From: Methylobacillus methanolivorans | GTDB lineage: Bacteria > Pseudomonadota > Gammaproteobacteria > Burkholderiales > Methylophilaceae | Assembly (NCBI RefSeq): GCF_044751345.1 | Contig: NZ_JBIWXY010000002.1 | Coordinates: forward strand, 310,001-374,000 | DNA: 64,000 nt | Direction: 5' to 3' | Shown here: positions 8,819 to 17,813 of the stretch, in pieces | How positions within the stretch are numbered: the first letter of the stretch is position 1 | How the letters are laid out: each line of letters opens with the position of its first letter | Made by a program: the position numbers and the translations under genes | Notes under the pieces: model-generated | The model's input: only the letters and a program-made list of their open reading frames with translations | The model's database searches: none | What the model was told of the DNA's origin: nothing

Positions 8819-9967
8819 ATGACCACGCTTAAATTAAAACCCGGTGCAGCAGCGCCATCTAAAACTCCAGGCAAGTCGCCAGTACGCAGAGCCGACCCGG
8901 CCAAGCGTTCACGTACATCGGCACCAGAATATGTGAAAGCGCCGCGTGTGGAGATTGCAGAGGCAAAGCCAGCACCTGCTGTGCAAGCCGAGCGTAAACC
9001 AAGGCCCGCCCCAGCGAAGCCTGGTGCTGCCAAACCTGCGGCCAAGCGAGAGTCTCATCAGGCTGTGGCCGCCAACAAAAAGCCATACGCCAAGAAGGAA
9101 GAGCGCCCGCGCCAATTTGCTGACCGTGATACGCCGCGGCGTGGTGGCAAGGCCAGGGATGGTTTTGAGCAAGGAACATTCAATCAAGATAGAAATACCA
9201 ATCCCAAGTTCTCTCCCAAGCCTGCGCCTAGCCAGCCTGAGTTACCCCGACTTTCCAAGCGTATGGCTGAGCTTGGGCTATGCTCGCGCCGCGAGGCCGA
9301 TGATTTCATCGCCAATGGCTGGGTGACGGTCAATGGCGAAGTGGTGGATGTGTTGGGCACGCGTGTAGCGCCTGATGCGGAGATCAAGGTCAGCAAAGAG
9401 GCGCAGAAACATCAGTCCGAGATTGTGACTATCTTGCTGCACAAGCCAGTCGGCTATGTGTCCGGTCAGGCGGAAGATGGCTATGAGCCAGCGGTTGTGC
9501 TGGTGAACCCAGAGAATCATTGGGATGAGGATCCGACCCAGATTGTATTCAAGCGTGGGCATTTGCGTGGCTTGGCGCCGGCAGGCCGCCTGGATATTGA
9601 TTCTACAGGTTTGTTAGTGCTGACTCAGGATGGTCGCGTGGCACGTCAATTGATCGGCGAAGATTCTACCACTGAGAAGGAATACTTGGTGCGTGTGACG
9701 GGTACGCTCAGCGAAGATGGGCTGAAAAAACTCAATTTCGGTCTCAGTCTTGATGGCGTCAAACTCAAGCCTGCGAAAGTGTCATGGCAAAATGAGGACC
9801 AGTTGCGCTTTGTCCTGCGTGAAGGGCGCAAGCGCCAGATTCGCCGGATGTGTGAACTGGTGGGCCTCACCGTGGTCGGACTCAAGCGCGTGCGTATTGG
9901 CAGTGTCGTGCTCGGTAAATTGCCTGTAGGAACCTGGCGTTATTTACGCCCCGGCGAGCGCTTCTAG
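8819..9967 (+). CDS. rRNA pseudouridine synthase, RluF-like (RsuA/RluB/RluF family)
   Basis: The 382 aa protein has a low-complexity basic N-terminal tail of about 140 residues rich in Lys, Pro, Ala and Arg. An S4 RNA-binding domain follows from residue 142 (LPRLSKRMAELGLCSRREADDFI), then the catalytic domain with GRLDIDSTGLLVL, whose Asp at about 259 is the catalytic residue, and EGRKRQIRRMCELVGL. The end PVGTWRYLRPGE and the QIRRMCE motif resemble RluF (23S position 2604) more than RluB, but the exact target uridine cannot be fixed. AT-rich -10-like hexamers lie only about 10-20 bases before the ATG and no Shine-Dalgarno is evident, so the mRNA may be nearly leaderless. Confidence 0.85.
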   Translation: MTTLKLKPGAAAPSKTPGKSPVRRADPAKRSRTSAPEYVKAPRVEIAEAKPAPAVQAERKPRPAPAKPGAAKPAAKRESHQAVAANKKPYAKKEERPRQFADRDTPRRGGKARDGFEQGTFNQDRNTNPKFSPKPAPSQPELPRLSKRMAELGLCSRREADDFIANGWVTVNGEVVDVLGTRVAPDAEIKVSKEAQKHQSEIVTILLHKPVGYVSGQAEDGYEPAVVLVNPENHWDEDPTQIVFKRGHLRGLAPAGRLDIDSTGLLVLTQDGRVARQLIGEDSTTEKEYLVRVTGTLSEDGLKKLNFGLSLDGVKLKPAKVSWQNEDQLRFVLREGRKRQIRRMCELVGLTVVGLKRVRIGSVVLGKLPVGTWRYLRPGERF

Positions 9968-9995
9968 CTAGCTATCGTTATTGAAGGAAGTGTGA

Positions 9996-10388
9996 ATGGG
10001 ATTATTTGACAGTATTGCCGGATCGGTGATGAATAAGGTGGCTGGCAACAGTGGCAACCCGATGATACAGGCCGGCCTTGAGCTGATGAATAAATCGGGC
10101 GGGCCGCAGGGCGTGCTTGATAAGCTGCGGGCCAATGGACTGGGTGCCGAGGTCGAGTCGTGGCTAGGCTCTGGCAGCAACCTGCCATTGAGCCTGCAAC
10201 AGGTAGTGCAGGTGTTTGGCACGGAATTGATCAAGTCAATGGCAGCGCAGTTTTCCCTGCCTACCGATGATTTTGGTCGCAAGCTGGCAGAGTATCTGCC
10301 GCAAGCGATTGATAAATTAAGCCCGGATGGCAAGTTGCCAGGTAGCCAGGCTGAGTTAATGGCGCGGGCATTCTCCTTGCTTAAGTAA
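9996..10388 (+). CDS. YidB-like protein (DUF937)
   Basis: The 130 aa protein begins MGLFDSIAGSVMNKVAG and continues with the pattern of YidB: GGPQGVLDKLRANGLGAEVESWLGSGSNLPLS, then ELIKSMAAQFSLPTDDFGRKLAEYLPQAIDKLSPDG. Its biochemical function is unknown. A Shine-Dalgarno GAAGGAAG lies 7 bases before the ATG. It follows the pseudouridine synthase by 28 bases on the same strand and may be co-transcribed with it. Confidence 0.85.
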   Translation: MGLFDSIAGSVMNKVAGNSGNPMIQAGLELMNKSGGPQGVLDKLRANGLGAEVESWLGSGSNLPLSLQQVVQVFGTELIKSMAAQFSLPTDDFGRKLAEYLPQAIDKLSPDGKLPGSQAELMARAFSLLK

Positions 10389-10486
10389 CATAGATCATTC
10401 CTGCTGAATCGTCGGGGGGTGGTTCATTGCAGGTTCACAGGCATGCTGCATGATGCCGCTCATATCAACAACAAAGATGGCATGAC

Positions 10487-11296
10487 ATGGATTTAATACT
10501 ATTACTCAAGGCGTTTATCCTCGGCATTATCGAAGGTGCCACTGAATTTCTCCCCATTAGTAGCACTGGCCACCTGATCATTATTGGTGACTTGCTCGAT
10601 TTCAATGACGACAAGGGCAAGGTGTTCGAGATCGTCATCCAGTTGGGCGCGATTCTGGCCGTCTGCTGGGAGTACCGCAACCGCCTGACCTCGGTGGCCA
10701 CTACCTTGCACACCAACACATCACAGCGATTCATCCTTAACTTGTTTGTGGCATTCTTGCCCGCGGCCATTCTCGGTTTGTTGCTGCATGGTTTCATCAA
10801 GGAGCACTTGTTCTCTTCTATTACCGTGGCATGTGCATTGATCGTGGGAGGTTTCGTCATCCTGCTGGTAGAGAATCTCTATGCGCATGACAAGGCGCCT
10901 GCCGCCAAGGCATCGAATCTCAACGAGATTACAGCTTGGCAGGCGCTCAAGGTGGGGTGTGCGCAATCACTGGCGATCATGCCTGGCGTGTCCCGTTCCG
11001 GTGCCACTATTCTGGGAGGCATGATCTTCGGCCTTAACCGCAAGACGGCAACCGAGTTTTCGTTTTTCCTTGCTATCCCGGTGATGCTTGCGGCAACTTT
11101 TTACGATGTGTACAAGAACTTCAGCCTGTTTGTGGTGGAAGACGTGGCGATGTTTGCCGTCGGCTTTATCACCGCATTCCTCGCTGCGCTGGTGGCAATC
11201 AAGACCTTGATCCGCTACGTCGCCAACCACGATTTTAAGGGCTTTGCCTACTATCGTATTATTCTTGGCATCATCGTACTGGCTTACTACTGGTAA
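10487..11296 (+). CDS. uppP: Undecaprenyl-diphosphatase UppP (BacA)
   Basis: This integral membrane enzyme dephosphorylates undecaprenyl pyrophosphate to recycle the lipid carrier for peptidoglycan and other envelope polymers. The 269 aa product has the two family signatures: EGATEFLPISSTGHLI near residue 17, with the catalytic Glu, and PGVSRSGATI with the catalytic Arg-Ser near 165. Several hydrophobic helices fill the rest, ending GIIVLAYYW. A strong terminator follows 11 bases after the stop. Length and motifs match the family fully. Confidence 0.97.
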   Translation: MDLILLLKAFILGIIEGATEFLPISSTGHLIIIGDLLDFNDDKGKVFEIVIQLGAILAVCWEYRNRLTSVATTLHTNTSQRFILNLFVAFLPAAILGLLLHGFIKEHLFSSITVACALIVGGFVILLVENLYAHDKAPAAKASNLNEITAWQALKVGCAQSLAIMPGVSRSGATILGGMIFGLNRKTATEFSFFLAIPVMLAATFYDVYKNFSLFVVEDVAMFAVGFITAFLAALVAIKTLIRYVANHDFKGFAYYRIILGIIVLAYYW

Positions 11297-11307
11297 TCAC
11301 TCGCATC

Positions 11308-11350
11308 GTGTATCACTGCCGGTCTGGCACTGGCAGTGATACACTCGTTT
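11308..11350 (+). terminator. Terminator after uppP
   Basis: There are perfect 13-base arms, GTGTATCACTGCC and GGCAGTGATACAC, around an 11-base loop. The stem ends at 11344 and is followed by TCGTTTTCTTC. It separates uppP from the AsmA-family gene. Confidence 0.8.
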
Positions 11351-11381
11351 TCTTCTCGCTCAATCAAAACAGGATAGGTTA

Positions 11382-14060
11382 ATGAATAAAATCCTTAAGT
11401 ACTCCTTGTTTGGCCTCGGCGGAATCGTTCTGGTGTTGGTCATCATCGTGGCGATTTTTGCTGCCACCTTCAACCCGAACGACTACAAACCTATGATCGT
11501 GCAACTGGTGAAGGACAAGAAGCAGCGCACGCTCAATATTGAAGGCGACATCAAGCTCGCTTTCTGGCCCAAGCTGGGAGCTGATCTAGGCAAGATTTCC
11601 CTTTCCGAGCATAACAGTGATAAGGAATTTGCCTCTGTGGATGGCCTCAAGGTGTCTGTGGCCTTGATCCCCTTGTTGAAGAAGGAGCTGGTGGTAGACG
11701 CTGTTTACGTGGATGGTGCGCGAGCCAATATCGTGCGTTACCAGGATGGCAGCACCAATTTTGACGACCTGCTGAGTGAGGATAAGGACGAGCCATCGCA
11801 GGAAATCAATTTTGATATTTCCAGCATTAACGTCAGCAATTCTGCGGTGAGCTTTCATGACGAAGCCGCGGGCAGCACCTATGCGGTCAAGCAGTTCAAC
11901 CTCAAGACCGGACGCGTGGCCCTGGCTACGCCATTCGACCTTGCCAGCGATTTTGAAGTGAGCGCCAGTGCACCCAAGGTGGCAGCCAAGGTGAAGTTGC
12001 AAGGCAACTTCATGGCCGATGTCGAGAACAGGCATTTTGCTGCACAAAAACTGGATGCCGTGGTCAAGGGCAATATTGCTGATGTGCAGGATGCGGATAT
12101 CCGGCTGACAGGCGATGTGGATGCGCGCCCTGACAACATGGAGTTTCTCGTTAGCGGGCTCAAACTTGCTTTTTCCGGCCAGCTTGCCGATGCCAAGCTG
12201 GTGGCGGATTTCGCTGCGCCCAAGCTGGTGGTGCGGCAGGATGAGGTATCCGGCGACAAGGCCGAGCTGGCCTTTAGCCAGGAGAAAGCGGGCGATAGCA
12301 TCAAGGCCCAGCTGGTATTGGCAGATATTAAGGGCTCGCCAAGAGAGCTTCAAAGCAGCGGTATCAATGGCGAATTCAGCCTCAAGCAAACCGACCGCAG
12401 CGTGGAAAGCAAGTTTTCATCGCCCTTCAAGGGTAACTTGCAAGACTTGGTGTTCGAGCTGCCCAAGCTGGCAGGCAAGATAGACATCAAGGATAAGGCT
12501 TTGCCGAAAGGTGCTGCCCAAGGCGAGTTTGCCTTCAAGCTGCTGGCTGACATCAAGCAGGAAAAGGTCAATAGCGATTTCAGCCTGAATGTCGAGGATA
12601 CCAAACTCAAGGGCGATGTGGCCGTGGCTGGATTTGCCAAGCCTGATATCCGCTTTAACCTCAACGGTGACAAGCTGGACTTGAACAAGCTGCTGGGCAA
12701 TGGTGCAGCCACTGCCAAACCAGCGCAGCAAACCGCCAGTAAGCCCAAAGCAAATGAAGCGGCGCCTGATCTTTCTGCATTGAAGGATTTGCTGCTACAA
12801 GGCAATGTGAATATCGGCAACATTGTGTATGAGAAATTCCACCTGGCTGGCCTCAAGCTTGGGATCAAGGCCGACGGCAAGGCGCTCACTGTCAGCCCGT
12901 TCAACGTGAAGCTCGACGAAACCACGATCAATGGCAAGTTTGGTATCAGTCGTTTCGAGCGGCCAATCTACCATTTCGATGTTGATATCGACAAACTGGA
13001 TGCGGATCGCTATATCACCGATTCCGAAGCCAAGCCGACGAAGCCTGCTCCAGCCAGCAAGCCTCAGGAAGATGCCACGATAGACCTCAGTGCATTGCGG
13101 CAATTGAATGCGGATGGCGAATTGCGTATCGGCGCGCTCAAGGTGGCGAATGTGAAAAGCACGAATGTGCGCATCAAACTAAAGGCGGACTCGGGGGTGG
13201 CCGAACTTGCCCCTTTTTCCGCTAGTCTTTACGAGGGCTCCATGAATGGCGCCCTGACGGTGGACGCCCGTAGCACGCCGAATATCGCCATCAAGCAGGA
13301 GATGAAAAACATCGCGATCGGCCCTTTGCTGACTGATGCCATCAACAATGACATGCTGCATGGTAAGGGCAACCTGAACCTTGATCTCACGACCAGCGGC
13401 GATACTGTCAATGCGCTCAAGAAAGGCCTGAATGGAAAGACTGCGCTCAATCTCAAGGATGGTGCGGTCAAGGGGATTGATATTGCCGGGACACTACGCG
13501 GTGCCAAGGATAAACTCAATGCACTCAAAGGCACGACCAGTGTGGCTGGAGATAAGAATAAGCAGACCGATTTCAGCGAAATGTCTGCCAGCTTTAATAT
13601 CAAGAATGGCGTTGCACATAACGACGACCTGGATATGAAGGCGCCGTTATTCCGTATTGCAGGCAATGGCAGTGTCGATATTGCCAATGAAACACTGGAT
13701 TACCTTGCCAAGCCTACTGTGGTTGCTTCACTCAAGGGGCAAGGCGGGGCAGATTTGCAGCAGCTCAATGGCCTGACCGTGCCGATCAAGCTGACAGGTA
13801 CGTTCAACAAACCTGCTTATGCCATCGATTTCGCCGGGTTAGCGACAGCAATTGCCAAGAACAAGCTGCTGGAAGGGGCTGGTGGTGCCAAGGGCGAGGC
13901 AGTGAAGAACCTGCTGGATGGTAATAGGGAAGAAGCCCTGAAGTCATTGCTGAACAAGCAAAGCGACAAGAGCAAGGACGATGCTGCCAACAACGAAACA
14001 CCTGCGTCCAAGCCCGAAGACAAAGTGAAGCAGAAACTGCAAAATCTGTTTGGCCGCTGA
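11382..14060 (+). CDS. AsmA-family protein
   Basis: The 892 aa protein has an N-terminal membrane anchor (YSLFGLGGIVLVLVIIVAIF) followed by NPNDYKPMIVQLVKDKKQRTLNIEGDIKLAFWPKLG, the hallmark of AsmA proteins. The repeated beta-rich groove-like repeats and the C-terminal AsmA_2 region (NLDLTTSGDTVNALKKGLNGKTALNLKDGAVKGIDI) are also present. AsmA-like proteins span the periplasm and are implicated in phospholipid traffic to the outer membrane. Lys/Ala/Pro-rich linkers separate modules near residues 445 and 550. It is followed after one base by mutY, with which it is probably co-transcribed; an asmA-mutY order is common in betaproteobacteria. Confidence 0.92.
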   Translation: MNKILKYSLFGLGGIVLVLVIIVAIFAATFNPNDYKPMIVQLVKDKKQRTLNIEGDIKLAFWPKLGADLGKISLSEHNSDKEFASVDGLKVSVALIPLLKKELVVDAVYVDGARANIVRYQDGSTNFDDLLSEDKDEPSQEINFDISSINVSNSAVSFHDEAAGSTYAVKQFNLKTGRVALATPFDLASDFEVSASAPKVAAKVKLQGNFMADVENRHFAAQKLDAVVKGNIADVQDADIRLTGDVDARPDNMEFLVSGLKLAFSGQLADAKLVADFAAPKLVVRQDEVSGDKAELAFSQEKAGDSIKAQLVLADIKGSPRELQSSGINGEFSLKQTDRSVESKFSSPFKGNLQDLVFELPKLAGKIDIKDKALPKGAAQGEFAFKLLADIKQEKVNSDFSLNVEDTKLKGDVAVAGFAKPDIRFNLNGDKLDLNKLLGNGAATAKPAQQTASKPKANEAAPDLSALKDLLLQGNVNIGNIVYEKFHLAGLKLGIKADGKALTVSPFNVKLDETTINGKFGISRFERPIYHFDVDIDKLDADRYITDSEAKPTKPAPASKPQEDATIDLSALRQLNADGELRIGALKVANVKSTNVRIKLKADSGVAELAPFSASLYEGSMNGALTVDARSTPNIAIKQEMKNIAIGPLLTDAINNDMLHGKGNLNLDLTTSGDTVNALKKGLNGKTALNLKDGAVKGIDIAGTLRGAKDKLNALKGTTSVAGDKNKQTDFSEMSASFNIKNGVAHNDDLDMKAPLFRIAGNGSVDIANETLDYLAKPTVVASLKGQGGADLQQLNGLTVPIKLTGTFNKPAYAIDFAGLATAIAKNKLLEGAGGAKGEAVKNLLDGNREEALKSLLNKQSDKSKDDAANNETPASKPEDKVKQKLQNLFGR

Positions 14061-14061
14061 A

Positions 14062-15162
14062 ATGACCCTGTCGCATTACCTTCCCATTGCTGACAGGCTG
14101 ATTGCCTGGCAGAAGCAGCATGGGCGCCATGATCTGCCGTGGCAGAATACGCACGATCCATATGCCATCTGGGTTTCCGAGATCATGTTGCAGCAGACGC
14201 AAGTGGCAGCCGTGATCGGCTATTACCAGAAATTCATGCAGCGTTTTCCCAGCATTCCTAGCTTGGCTGCTGCAAGCCAGGATGATGTGATGCAATACTG
14301 GAGTGGCCTGGGTTACTACTCACGCGCACGCAATTTGCACAAGGCGGCACAGCAAGTGATGAATTCGCATGCGGGTGAATTCCCGCGCGATTTCGAGGCA
14401 ATCCAGGCATTGCCGGGCATAGGCCGTTCCACGGCGGCTGCGATTTCCTCGTTTGCTTTTGGTTTGCCGCAGCCCATCATGGATGGCAACGTCAAACGCG
14501 TTTTTGCGCGTTATTTCCTGATTGAGGGCTGGCCTGGCCTGCCCAAGGTTGAAAAGCAGCTATGGCAGATTGCTGAAACCATGCAGCCTCAGGCGGAAAT
14601 GGGTACTTATGCTCAAGCTTTGATGGACCTTGGCGCGACGGTTTGCGTGCGTAGCCGCCCACGCTGTGCTACTTGCCCATTGCAGGAAGATTGTGCTGCC
14701 TTGTTGGCTGATCGTGTCAATGAATTGCCTGCTTCCAAGCCGAAAAAAGCCATTCCGGAGAAATCCGTACAGATGCTAGTGATGATGCACAATCATCGTG
14801 TCTTGCTGCAAAAGCGGCCTGATAGCGGTATCTGGGGCGGCTTGTGGAGTCTGCCCGAGCTGGATCTGGCTGAGGATGCTCAAGCCTGGGGCTTGAAAGC
14901 ATTGGGTTTTCAAGGGAATGCGCCTGAAGCGCTGACCCAGCTTACCCATGTCTTTACCCACTTCAAGTTGCATATCTTGGCTAGGACGATGGAAGTGCCA
15001 GCATTGCCCTTGCAAGCCCAGGAGCCAGCGTGGCAGTGGATGCGGCTCAACGACGCTATCAATACCGGGCTGCCTGCTCCCGTGCGTAAGATATTGCAAA
15101 CCCTGGCTGAGCGTCAGGGTGGTGCTTTAGCTACTGGTCAGCATCAACTCGCATTGGTTTGA
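14062..15162 (+). CDS. mutY: A/G-specific adenine DNA glycosylase MutY
   Basis: MutY removes adenine mispaired with 8-oxoguanine. The 366 aa product has the helix-hairpin-helix LPGIGRSTAAAISSFAFG, the catalytic Asp in PIMDGNVKRVFARYF, the Glu in SEIMLQQTQV, and the 4Fe-4S ligands in the spacing C-x6-C-x2-C-x5-C (CVRSRPRCATCPLQEDC). A C-terminal NUDIX-like domain reads LQKRPDSGIWGGLWSLPE. An in-frame TTG at 14050 lies inside the upstream gene; the ATG at 14062, two bases after that stop, is preferred. The 3' end overlaps the convergent PepSY gene by 19 bases. Confidence 0.97.
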   Translation: MTLSHYLPIADRLIAWQKQHGRHDLPWQNTHDPYAIWVSEIMLQQTQVAAVIGYYQKFMQRFPSIPSLAAASQDDVMQYWSGLGYYSRARNLHKAAQQVMNSHAGEFPRDFEAIQALPGIGRSTAAAISSFAFGLPQPIMDGNVKRVFARYFLIEGWPGLPKVEKQLWQIAETMQPQAEMGTYAQALMDLGATVCVRSRPRCATCPLQEDCAALLADRVNELPASKPKKAIPEKSVQMLVMMHNHRVLLQKRPDSGIWGGLWSLPELDLAEDAQAWGLKALGFQGNAPEALTQLTHVFTHFKLHILARTMEVPALPLQAQEPAWQWMRLNDAINTGLPAPVRKILQTLAERQGGALATGQHQLALV

Positions 15163-16370
15163 AGCGGGTTGACCCTGGAGCTATTCCTGACCTTTTGATC
15201 CACGCGGCGCGATTGGCGTTTGCGTAGCCAGATCACAATACCGGTGATGCTCAGCATCGCAACCACTGCACCCATCAGCGACACCAGGATGCGTCCCGGT
15301 AAGCCGATGATGCGTCCCGAATGCAGCGGGAACTGCGCTTGCATGAAAATATCGCCAGCACTGCCGGTACCGGGAATATTCTCTCCGGCGGGACTACCAT
15401 CCTTGCCATCGAAATACAGCCAGGGGTTGCCCAGGCCGCCATCTCCATGATCGTTGCCAGCTTCGAAAAAGCCTACGCCATAAAGCCCGAATTCCGGGGA
15501 GTAAAACACCGCTCCTGCCGGTGCATTCCAGCCACGTCTTTGTGCTTCTGCACGAGCAATATCGAGAATTTTTTCTCGCGTGATGCCAGGGGCCAATGGC
15601 GTATCCTCGGGTTGTGGGGCACGCGATGCAAATGGGCTGGGGCTCAAGGTGGAGAAGACTTCCACTACCGGGCGCATGACCTGGAAGTTAAGGTTCATGG
15701 AGACCGATGTGATTGCCAACATAAGCAGCAATAACCAAACCCAGACACCTCCCGAGCGATGCAGGTCGAAATTTAGCTTGTAACCGCCCTGTTGCCAGCG
15801 GAAGGCAAATGATTTGCGCCAGGACTTGTAATTCGGGAAGGAAATCCACAGCGCGATGAGGTTATCGAACACCCAGATGATGGCGATGATCCCCATGAAC
15901 AGTATGCCTAGTTCCAATCCCCATGCGTCGGGGATATGCATGCTGTAATGCAGTTTGTAGAGGAAGGGCAGCAGGTTCTCACGCGACAGAGATACTGCGC
16001 CCCATTCGCGCTGTCCCTGAATTTCCCCTGTGACAGGATTGAGGGCTATCTGGTTGAAATCAAGCTTGCTGGCTTTCCCAGTGGCAGGGTCTGGCCTGGC
16101 ACTTACGCTCATGCCTAGAGTATGGCCAGGTTCTATGGTGAGCGGTACATAATTGACCATCCAACCTGGTTGCTCTTGCTCCAGCTTATTGGCAAGTGTA
16201 AGCGGTGCTTGCGCGATCCCTTTGTTATTAGCATGGAACAAGGCCGGATTGAGCCATTCATCCAGTTCGTGATCCCAGGAGATCACTGCACCAGTAAGCC
16301 CAGCGATGAAAAGAAATACGGCCATGGTCAAGCCAAACCAGCGATGCAGGGTAACAAGATATTTACGCAT
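15144..16370 (-). CDS. PepSY-associated membrane protein (PiuB-like)
   Basis: The 408 aa protein has the PepSY-TM layout: an N-terminal helix with HRWFGLTMAVFLFIAGLTGAVISWDHELDEW, two periplasmic PepSY regions, central helices (LELGILFMGIIAIIWVFDNLIALWISF and HRSGGVWVWLLLLMLAITSVSMNL) and a C-terminal helix (GRILVSLMGAVVAMLSITGIVIWLRKRQ). Such proteins accompany iron-siderophore uptake and are thought to act in iron reduction or transfer at the inner membrane. A Fur-box-like element immediately upstream supports iron control. No TonB-dependent receptor is adjacent in the window. Confidence 0.85.
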   Translation of the reverse strand: MRKYLVTLHRWFGLTMAVFLFIAGLTGAVISWDHELDEWLNPALFHANNKGIAQAPLTLANKLEQEQPGWMVNYVPLTIEPGHTLGMSVSARPDPATGKASKLDFNQIALNPVTGEIQGQREWGAVSLSRENLLPFLYKLHYSMHIPDAWGLELGILFMGIIAIIWVFDNLIALWISFPNYKSWRKSFAFRWQQGGYKLNFDLHRSGGVWVWLLLLMLAITSVSMNLNFQVMRPVVEVFSTLSPSPFASRAPQPEDTPLAPGITREKILDIARAEAQRRGWNAPAGAVFYSPEFGLYGVGFFEAGNDHGDGGLGNPWLYFDGKDGSPAGENIPGTGSAGDIFMQAQFPLHSGRIIGLPGRILVSLMGAVVAMLSITGIVIWLRKRQSRRVDQKVRNSSRVNPLQTNAS

Positions 16371-16402
16371 TGGATGAAATGATGGCGGGTGCCATGGTGA
16401 TC

Positions 16403-16428
16403 TATAATAAATAATGATTTTTATTATA
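16403..16428. promoter_or_regulatory. Fur-box-like inverted repeat upstream of the PepSY gene
   Basis: The arms are TATAATAA (16403-16410) and TTATTATA (16421-16428), flanking ATAATGATTT. The element is AT-rich, contains the AATGAT core seen in Fur sites, and lies 33 bases before the start codon. With the PepSY product, iron-responsive repression is likely. The assignment is by resemblance only. Confidence 0.6.
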
Positions 16429-16568
16429 AAACAATACTGGTTATCAGTTGATGTTGTGGTCAGTACCAGGCAAGTGGACAGGCAAGGTTTGGCTTGAGCT
16501 TACGACCAATGAATGATGATGAGTAGTGTTGTCTTGATCTAGGTTGATTAGTGCAACATTGCAATAAA

Positions 16569-16590
16569 AAAGCCCGCCAAGGCGGGCTTT
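16569..16590 (-). terminator. Terminator of fae
   Basis: The arms AAAGCCCGCC and GGCGGGCTTT surround a 2-base loop. On the minus strand the stem runs into TTTTTTATTG. It lies about 20 bases past the fae stop. Confidence 0.9.
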
Positions 16591-16608
16591 GGGTGACAGC
16601 AATGAAGC

Positions 16609-17160
16609 TTAAATTTCGCCCCAGCTTTCTTCCCACATGCAGTGCTTGATTTTGTGGCGGTTGGCGATGAGTTCATCAATGCTTGGCTCGTCGTTCAGTG
16701 CGCGCTTGATTGCCAGCTTGGTCGCTTCGTAGTTGTTCTTGTACATGTCGGCCTTGTCCAGCTTGCCTTCCTTGGCCAGTGGGCCACAGCCTGGATCAAT
16801 CCATACCAGGCTGACGATGCACAGGTCGTTGACCTGATCCTTGGGGATGATGCCTTCGATCACACAGTCCAGGATCGCGTCAGCAGTTGCTGCTTGCACT
16901 ACACCACCGAACAGTTCGATGTTGATGGAATCCTTCAGGGTAACCTTAGGCACCATCATGGTCGCAGGACGCACCAGTTGGTTGATGTCGCGCACGGCGA
17001 ACATGGCGGAGTGACCCTTGCTTTGTGCCATCATGTTGGCAAATGCTTGCCCAACTGGGCCGTCAACGGCACCGATGAGGATTTCTGGCATCGCGGCGGT
17101 AACGTCTTTGCCTTCGCTGAAAATAGTGGCTTCACCAGCCTTGAACACGATTTTTGACAT
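16609..17160 (-). CDS. fae: Formaldehyde-activating enzyme
   Basis: Fae condenses formaldehyde with tetrahydromethanopterin in the cytoplasm, the entry step of C1 oxidation and detoxification in methylotrophs. The 183 aa product carries the family signature from the start (EILIGAVDGPVGQAFANMMAQSKGHSAMFAV, with the proton-transfer His) and NQLVRPATMMVPKVTLK. The end has IANRHKIKHCMWEESWGEI. It is alone, with its own promoter, terminator and AAGGA Shine-Dalgarno, so it is expressed independently. This gene is the best pointer to the organism's lifestyle. Confidence 0.97.
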   Translation of the reverse strand: MSKIVFKAGEATIFSEGKDVTAAMPEILIGAVDGPVGQAFANMMAQSKGHSAMFAVRDINQLVRPATMMVPKVTLKDSINIELFGGVVQAATADAILDCVIEGIIPKDQVNDLCIVSLVWIDPGCGPLAKEGKLDKADMYKNNYEATKLAIKRALNDEPSIDELIANRHKIKHCMWEESWGEI

Positions 17161-17202
17161 CTGGATATCCTTAAGGGAAGAGGTAAATAAACGAAACGCT
17201 GT

Positions 17203-17231
17203 ATTTTACCCAAGCGGCAGGGGTGGGGCAA
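17203..17231 (-). promoter_or_regulatory. Promoter of fae
   Basis: On the minus strand TTGCCC (17231-17226), a 17-base spacer and TAAAAT (17208-17203) fit a sigma70 promoter. The leader would be about 35 bases, with AAGGA before the ATG at 17160. The -35 matches consensus only in part, so an activator may help. Confidence 0.5.
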
Positions 17232-17387
17232 ACTTCGGCAGTTTTGCCATCTGTTGATGCAACAGCTAAATGGCAACCAAGTGTGGATCGTTATACCGCT
17301 TGTCGGTGCAGCACTTCCGTTTGTCGGAAGAATTGGGATATGTTGTGCATGCACGGCATGATGCATGCTGGGAAAAGAGGACTTTCG

Positions 17388-17813
17388 ATGAAATCTGGGC
17401 AGCGTGGTTTTACATTGATCGAGCTGATGATCGTCGTTGCGATCATTGCTATTTTGGCATCCATCGCGGTGCCAGCATATTCGCGCTATGTGGCGCGTGC
17501 CAAGGTGGCGGAGGCTATTTCACAACTGTCTGATATCCGCAATCGTATGGAGCGCAACTATCAGGACAAACGCCGCTATAGCTGTGAGGATGTCGTCATG
17601 CCAAGCAGCCCTGCGATTCAGTATTTCACTTATGCGTGCAGCACGCCTAATGGCAACCAAACCTTCCTCATCACCGCTACGGGTGTTGCCGGGCAAGGGA
17701 TGAGTGGTTATGAGTTTACGGTTAATCAGGACAATGCCCGCCGAACTACGGCTTTCCCTGATACCAGCGTGCCTGCGAATTGCTGGGTCACCAAGCACGG
17801 AGGGGGTTGTTAA
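17388..17813 (+). CDS. pilE: Type IV pilin-like protein PilE
   Basis: The 141 aa product starts MKSGQRGFTLIELMIVVAIIAILASIAVPAY. The leader ends with Gly before Phe, the mature chain has the conserved Glu at position 5, and the hydrophobic helix follows. The C-terminal part contains four Cys, including a pair that could form the D-region disulfide. The frame opens at 17223, but AAGAGGA before the ATG at 17388 and the prepilin leader fix the start. It heads the minor-pilin operon. It resembles PilE minor pilins more than a major pilin: short, and grouped with fimT and pilVWXY1. Confidence 0.9.
   Translation: MKSGQRGFTLIELMIVVAIIAILASIAVPAYSRYVARAKVAEAISQLSDIRNRMERNYQDKRRYSCEDVVMPSSPAIQYFTYACSTPNGNQTFLITATGVAGQGMSGYEFTVNQDNARRTTAFPDTSVPANCWVTKHGGGC

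Noticed and set aside
17295..17325. Sigma54-like sequence CGGTGCAGCACTTCCG upstream of pilE
   Set aside because: The -24 lacks T and C positions and the -12 reads TTCC rather than TTGC, so it is too weak to claim despite pilin promoters often using sigma54.
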